A stretch of DNA of 64,000 nucleotides from Pegoplata infirma (lineage: Eukaryota; Arthropoda; Insecta; Diptera; Anthomyiidae): the NCBI GenBank assembly GCA_963921195.1, contig OY992540.1:42431890-42495889 (forward strand). Direction: 5' to 3'. Under the pieces are notes generated by a model. That model worked only from the letters and a program-made list of their open reading frames with translations, was not told the origin of the DNA and searched no databases. Positions 58,959-64,000 of this stretch are shown here, piece by piece. The translations under genes were made by a program, and so were the position numbers. Every line of letters starts with the position of its first letter. Within the stretch, counting starts at the first letter, position 1.

Positions 58959-59704
58959 CACAGAAAAAATAAAAAAAAATTTTGAGTAAATTTTTAATAC
59001 TATTGAGTAAAAAATTACTCAATTTTGCACCAGCAGTAAACGATTTATTTGTATTGAGTAAATTTTTAATAAAAAATTATTAAATGCTTACTAAAAAATT
59101 TTTAATGGACACAATTAAAAATTTAATTAAAATTTTTTCGATTTTTTAAGTAACTTTTTAATTGTGTCAAGTAAAAATTTACTCAAAATTTATCAATTTA
59201 TTTTTTTAAAAAGTTTAAAGACATAGGAAAGTTTCATAAAGACGATTCATATACATAAACAAAAAACTACACCCAAAAAAAAACGTGGGTATTCAATACT
59301 AAAAATTTAACTAATTTTAGTCCAAAAGGACCTAGTGCAGAAATTGGTAACCAATACTAAAATTTTTAACTAATATTAGTCAAATCCAGTAAAAATTACT
59401 AATGTTAGTACTGTGAAGATACTAAAATTAGTAACGAATTAGTAGATTTTGGTACAATATCACTTACTAAACCTTTTACTGTAGAATTATTTTGAGTGTA
59501 GAAACTAAATGAGAATTCAAAACACGAAGAGAATAAAAAAAAAATAAAAAATATATTAAATTTTGTATTAAATTATTTACTCAATTTTTTTTTTAATTTT
59601 TGAGTAAATTTTTAATTGCGTCAATTAAAAAAATTGCTCAAAGCTTATTTAAAAATTTAAAAAAGTGATTACTCAAATTGTTTTTCTCAATATTTTTTTC
59701 TGTG
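58959..59704. mobile_element. CACAGAAAAAA TIR element, copy 2
   Basis: Starts CACAGAAAAAATAAAAA and ends ATATTTTTTTCTGTG. Interior GAGTAAATTTTTAATACTAT matches copy 1 (13277-13927). It lacks the GC-rich insert of copy 1 and instead hosts the 59270-59498 element. Confidence 0.7.
59270..59498. mobile_element. Small TIR element nested at a TA
   Basis: Left TA|CACCCAAAAAAAAACG, right AATTATTTTGAGTG|TA. The interior repeats ACTAAAATTAGTAA / TTAACTAATTTTAGT. Same end type as 366-1055 and 4158-4707. Confidence 0.65.
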
Positions 59705-60730
59705 AACAGTTTGTCAACTATTGAGATGAATTTGGTAATAATAATTTTTGTCATAAAAATCAGCACTTGTGGACCAAAATCACGATTTTGGAATTTTTTA
59801 TAATCCCTTATTATTAATAAATCTCTTTAAAAATTTATCGATGTTTTAAATGAAATCATAATAATTTATTTTTATTAAAATGCAAAACCCCCTACCTGAT
59901 CAATTTCATTCATGTACTTTAAATATTTTTGAGAAGCATAAAATCCTTAATAGTGCAAAATTTTAAAAATATACATATATATGAGGTTCAGTGGCTGATT
60001 TAAAAAATATAAATATCGAATTTGAACTACTCTAAAAATACGCGGAATGAGCAGTTTTTTGGATCTCCTGAAAAATTGTGTTTTTTTAGATAGATGGTTT
60101 TGAATATAGGCCCTCGATATTCTAGAATATATGGTGTTGCATACTTGTATTTTCCGATTAGGCTTCTTAAAGAAACTTAAACAAATTCTGGTAGAATCTT
60201 TGCACAAAAAAGTTTTGTTACTTGTCCAGCTTTTACTCAAAAAAGTTTCCATTGGATCTCACTTCTCTCCGAAACTTTTTTTTAAAAAAAGATTTTTCTC
60301 TTTCTTTTACAAATTTTTTCACTTATAAAGTTAACCACGTTCTTTACAAAAGTCATTCTGTTGATAATTGCTTTGTCAAACTCCTTACGGAAAGAGGAGT
60401 TTCCTTAATAACGGTGCTATTAAACCCATTTGTTAATGACCTACCCCAATATACATCAATATGACATTGCAGACATTGCCTGTGGCAATTTATTTTTAAA
60501 GACTTTTCTTAAGAGATATTATTTTTGCCATATCAGCATTTTGAGATAAATAACCCCTATTATAAAATACATAAAGTTGACCATCGATAGTAAAAAGTCA
60601 TCAATAAAAATTTAAAATCGAAATTTAATAATATAAAATTATTCAACTTAATATTAACTATAAAACATGTCTAGACATGTTTAAACTATAAACAAACTTA
60701 CTCATATTTTTTAAAAAAAGTGACAAAGAT
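59705..60730. other. AT-rich; no supported gene
   Basis: ORFs at 59947-60252 (minus) and 60131-60464 (plus) overlap in antiphase and show no domain I recognise. Confidence 0.35.
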
Positions 60731-60752
60731 AAAATGTAACAAAAGTGTTGTT

Positions 60753-60836
60753 TGATGTAATGATGATGGTCATGGTAATGATACTGATGATGATTATGAT
60801 GATGATGAGTTAGATAATGATGATAGTGATGTGACA
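60753..60836. repeat. (GAT/CAT)n microsatellite, probably 3' UTR of the minus-strand gene
   Basis: Imperfect GATGAT run within ~150 bases after the stop codon at 60901-60903. It would be transcribed as ATC repeats. Confidence 0.7.
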
Positions 60837-60900
60837 TAATACACATATCATGCTGATAAGTTTTATACATTTTAATTTTTGATTTTAATTTCCTTAATTG

Positions 60901-61582
60901 TCAATGGGATGTCATGATTATGACATCGGGTGCTGAGTTTCTAATGTCGATAAACACTTTTGACTCATCAACTTTAGTTTGTTTATTTTTACCACCCTGT
61001 ACTGCTCCACCACCACCACCATCGCGTTGTCTTCCACTGGAGCCAGTGGAAATAGCAGTTACTACAGTTGTACCCGGTGCTGATTGTAGATGTGTTACAT
61101 TGGGTGGTATTGTGGTGGCCGAAGTATGATGTTGCTGATGTTGTTGTTGCTGTTGTTGTAAGTGCTGATGATGATGTTGTTGTTGTTGCTGATGACGTGG
61201 CAGTGTTTGTTTTTGCTGCTGTTGCATTTGTTGCTGTAAATGTTGCTGATGCTGGTGATGATGATGACAGATTTCCTGTGATGGTCTATGATGTAAATGC
61301 TGATGTTGCTGTTGATGCTGTTGTTGCTGATGTGGCATCATCATATGTGCTGTTTGTTGTGGTAATTGTTCCATTTCTAAAGATTCTTGTGGCAGGTGCA
61401 TATTACGCCTTGACAGTGTCGATACGGTGGGTGGTGGCGGCGGTGCTATCTGTGCTGCATCATAGCCAAACGTTGAAAAACGTGGTGGTGGGGGCACACC
61501 TTCTATGGTTCGTTGACTGCCAGCCATTGAGGGTGTTTTTGATTTTTGACGCATTAATGAAGCAGTAGCAAATAGAGATTCT
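60901..61582 (-). CDS. 3'-terminal exon of a Gln/His-rich protein
   Basis: On the minus strand a strong acceptor (TTATTCACATTTCCTAACAG, with a CTAAC branch-like word) precedes 61582. The frame then runs 227 codons to TGA at 60903-60901. The first base completes a codon from the previous exon. Sequence begins ESLFATASLMRQKSKTPSMA, then VPPPPRFSTFGYDAAQ and IAPPPPP. A ~100-residue Gln/His tract follows (CAG/CAT/CAC mixtures), then a Gly run (DGGGGGAVQGG) and the C-terminus KVFIDIRNSAPDVIIMTSH. The non-repeat ends look conserved, and codon use is far less AT-rich than the surroundings, so this is a real exon. No enzymatic domain is present in it. The polyproline and opa-type tracts are common in fly receptor tails and regulators. 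I do not recognise the gene. The annotated Met at 61554 is internal; translation must start in an upstream exon outside the recognised part. Confidence 0.8.
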
Positions 61583-61839
61583 CTGTTAGGAAATGTGAAT
61601 AAAAAAAATAAATGAAAGGAAAATTAAAGTTAGAAAAGTAAAAATTTGTTAATTTTTGTTGACTTTGAGGAAAATTTTTAATTAAACGCAGGTGGTAGTA
61701 CATGGCAAATGAAGAAATTTTTTAATCAAAATGTCTATGAAAAATTTATAAAATAAACACCTGGCTAGGGTAGGATTTTACAGTTCTTAAGCTAGGAGAG
61801 CAACGGTTGCCAGAACTTGAAAGAGAATGCAGTACTATG
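61583..61839 (-). other. Probable intron upstream of the Gln/His-rich exon
   Basis: AT-rich DNA following the acceptor. No further exon seen before the transposon fragments. Confidence 0.4.
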
Positions 61840-61930
61840 TAGGGTTGGCAAATAACCGCAGTTTTCCTTAACCGTGGTTACGGTTAAAATTCAAGCGATT
61901 AACCGCGGTAAACGGTTAACCGCGTTATAT
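61840..61930. mobile_element. Truncated hAT-like end with CGGTTA repeats
   Basis: TAGGGTTGGCAAATAACCGC followed by several AACCGTGGTTACGGTTA-type words. It resembles the GGTAAC-rich ends of 45052-45565. It stops where the LINE fragment begins; the other end is not present. Confidence 0.5.
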
Positions 61931-61931
61931 T

Positions 61932-62783
61932 GAGGAACGGGTGAGAAAAGCAACAATTGCTGTATATTCCTGTAAAAGAGCCATCGGAAAACGATGGAGT
62001 TTTAGCCCGCAAGTCGTTTATTGGATCTATACAGCAGTGGTGCGTCCAAGTCTGCTGTATGGAATCATTGTTTAGTGGCCTGCTTTAGAAACAAAAACGA
62101 ACTGTGTCTTTATCACGAAGGTACATAGAATGGCACCTACGTCTGCATTAGAAATCCTCCTTCACCTGATACCATTGGACATATTGGGTAGGCAGTATGA
62201 GGCTGCGTCGGCAATTCGACTTAATAGCATGCTGCAATGGAGGAGCAGCGATTGTGGCCATAGCGCAATCTTGAAGAAGCTAACAATACCACAAAATGTG
62301 GACTGTGCTCCCTCTTTGAGCCTTTTTGAGCGCCACTTTACAACTATGATAATATCCAGGGAGTCTTGGTTGGGGGACATTCCGGGTAGTGGAGCCACCA
62401 TAAATTTTTACACAGATGAATCGAGGCTGCACGAACAAGTGGGCTTTGGAGTCTATTCGGAAGAGCTTGGATTGAGCCTGGCTCGAAGATTGCCAGATCA
62501 TTGCAGTGTTTACAAGGCAGAGATGCTGGCAATAAAGGAAGTGGCTGATTGGTTGAGCTGCAATGTCTTGTCTACAACTGCAGTCAACATCTATACTGAC
62601 TGTCAAGCCGCGGTCAAGTCCCTGGATTCAATATTTCTGAAAACAAGATCTGCCCTTAACTGCCGCACGTCTTTAAATGAGATGGCCAAGCAGTTTTACA
62701 TACGACTCGTATGAGTCCCAGGGCACAGAGAAATTCCAGCGAATTGCAAAGCCGATGAGCTTGCAAGACTAGGAACTACCTAA
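61932..62783 (+). pseudogene. LINE fragment: end of reverse transcriptase plus RNase H domain
   Basis: One frame carries EERVRKATIAVYSCKRAIGK .. VVYWIYTAVVRPSLLYG (C-terminal part of the polymerase), MAPTSALEILLHLIPLD, then an RNase H fold: NFYTDESRL, YKAEMLAIKEV, VNIYTDCQAAVKSL, and after a stop VPGHREIPANCKADELARLG. Catalytic-type residues are visible (YTDES Asp, KAEM Glu, YTDC Asp, late NCKADELA Asp). In-frame stops at 62073 (TAG, at a usual Trp position) and 62712 (TGA, where Trp is usual) break it, and a TAA follows at 62781. RNase H after reverse transcriptase points to an I/LOA-type non-LTR retrotransposon. 5'-truncated and dead. Confidence 0.88.
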
Positions 62784-62811
62784 CAGGTTCCAACAGAATT
62801 GAAATGTGTGA

Positions 62812-64000
62812 TGGCGTTCCTTTCGGAATCGTTCCCGTTTTGGTGAGAGTAAGGTGGTTGCTCTTGATATTTCCAAGGCATTTGATTGTGTGTGGCACGG
62901 TGTACTCATATCTAAGCTTAATGCCTTTGGTGTCGGTAACGACTTTTCTCGATTTATTTCGAGTTTTCTCAGGAACCGATCTATACGTGTTGTTATAGAT
63001 GGTTTCTCATCGGATGAGTTTCAGCTTCAATCAGGGGTACCGCAAGGTTCTGTTCTTTCTCCTACCCTTTTTCTTATTTTTCTTAACGACCTTCTAAGTC
63101 AAACTTCAAATCCTATCTACTCTTTTGCAGATGACAGCAACATTTGTCATTCATTTGCCTTCGATCGTAGGCCAAGCCTTGTTCAGGTTGAGGCAAAAAG
63201 GCGGATTATGAATGACACACTTAATCAGGACCTGTCGACAATCTCTGAGAGGGGTCTTGCGAATATGGTCAAGTTTAATGCACGTAAGACCCAATGTTGG
63301 AGTCGCCAGCGTCATCTATACAAATGGGTGGTATAGGTATCGAGGAATCGGACACTCTTGATGTTCTGGGCATAAAACTTCAGTGCGATGTCCGTTGGAA
63401 TAAACACGTTTTTCAAGTGTCGAAAGAAGCATTCAAGTGTCTCGGTTTTTTAAACCGGTGTAAGAAATACTTCACCTCATCCGATCTCCTAACTATTTAT
63501 ACCACCTACATCCGACCGAAGATGGAATACAACTCCCATATATGGGCAGGGGCTTCAAAGTCTATTTTGGAGCTTTTGGACCGAGTGCAAATGAGGGCGT
63601 TGATGCTTATCAATGACAATAGGGTATCCAACTCTATTGACTGACTGGAGCATCGTCGGAATGGGGGTTGTGTGACTCTGTTCTATCGATATTACCATGG
63701 AAAGTGTTCCGCTGAGATAAGTGAACTTATCCCTAGAGCTCGAGTTTTTGTTCGCAACACTCGGTTGTCTGGTAGATCACATCCATTTGTTGTCGATTGT
63801 CCAGTTGATCGCACATCGTATTACAGAGAAGGTTCGTTTATCAGTCGTATTAGACGTATGTGGAATAATCTTCCAGCGGAGGTCTTCCCAGCTTATTTCA
63901 ATGTAGACAAATTCAGGTCAAATATCCACAAACTCCCTCTTTCCTCCTCCTCACAACCTGTTTTCCTGATATCAACACAATGTACTGCATTAGTAGGGGC
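62812..64000 (+). pseudogene. Second LINE fragment: reverse transcriptase, frameshifted, runs off the window
   Basis: Begins within the polymerase: FGESKVVALDISKAFDCVWH (motif A Asp), then GVPQGSVLSPTLFLIFLNDL and the catalytic box YSFADDSNICHS (FADD). After KFNARKTQC the frame shifts between 63290 and 63336. The next frame continues DTLDVLGIKLQCDVRW, TIYTTYIRPKMEYNSHIWAG, has a TGA at 63642, and resumes LEHRRNGGCVTLFYRYYHGK .. RMWNNLPAEVFP to the window end. The end lacks RNase H, as in Jockey/CR1-type elements. The 5' truncation is typical of LINE insertion. It starts ~30 bases after the RNase H fragment, so it may have inserted into that element. Confidence 0.88.

Noticed and set aside
59947..60464. 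Possible transposase remnant
   Set aside because: Antiphase ORFs on both strands with no catalytic motif or helix-turn-helix that I can identify.
61068..61568. 166-codon plus-strand ORF rich in Val/Ala/Asp
   Set aside because: Antisense shadow of the Gln/His-rich exon created by its CAG/CAT codons.
61845..61925. CGGTTA repeats as telomere-like DNA
   Set aside because: Short, interrupted and attached to a TAGGG-type transposon end, so better explained as subterminal repeats.

Overview
The window is AT-rich, intron-bearing nuclear DNA of an animal, best explained as a higher fly (Diptera, Cyclorrhapha). The grounds are an insect Rebers-Riddiford cuticle protein gene with a TATA promoter, a Gln/His-rich (opa-type) exon, two decayed non-LTR retrotransposons, and many copies of a short repeat with the layout of the dipteran DINE-1/mini-me group (TATACCCTC start, CCATAAAGTATATAT core, GTCCG/GTCT microsatellite, TTCGGC-GCCGAA hairpin, CTTGTTTT end). 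The species cannot be named from the sequence alone. No bacterial operon, CRISPR array or virus is seen.

Only two host genes are well supported. One is a complete two-exon cuticle protein gene (6164-7542, + strand), with a promoter at about 5903-5942 and poly(A) signals near 7650-7690. Its 803-bp intron is filled by a 35-bp tandem repeat. The other is the 3'-terminal exon of a Gln/His-rich protein (60901-61582, - strand), whose upstream exons lie beyond the recognisable part. A weak candidate terminal exon is at 27313-27396. At the right end, a broken LINE fragment with an RNase H domain (61932-62783) abuts a second 5'-truncated LINE (62812 to the end of the window); both carry stops and the second a frameshift.

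Most of the rest is non-autonomous mobile DNA, much of it nested. Five elements have exact target-site duplications (TSDs) and terminal inverted repeats (TIRs) of hAT type: 20653-20977, 25820-26985, 45052-45565, 55442-56319 and 57504-58828, each with an 8-bp TSD. One element has a 9-bp TSD and long TIRs (10781-13081). Several long foldback elements are flanked by TA (8416-10362, 48837-51505), and many short TIR elements sit at TA sites. Region 7950-13152 is a nest at least four levels deep. DINE-1-like copies occur on both strands and are often followed by T-rich TTTTTTCATCAAA arrays.

The most distinctive signal is a dispersed 35-bp satellite-like repeat whose core, GTCTCAGATTCTGAGAC, is self-complementary. 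It occurs as old diverged arrays (2206-3108, 6625-7345, 32390-34610) and as a nearly uniform array (about 27731-28420). At two loci it meets the same GACAAG-type interspersed sequence at the same junction, which suggests the array travels as part of a mobile element. No complete transposase was found.
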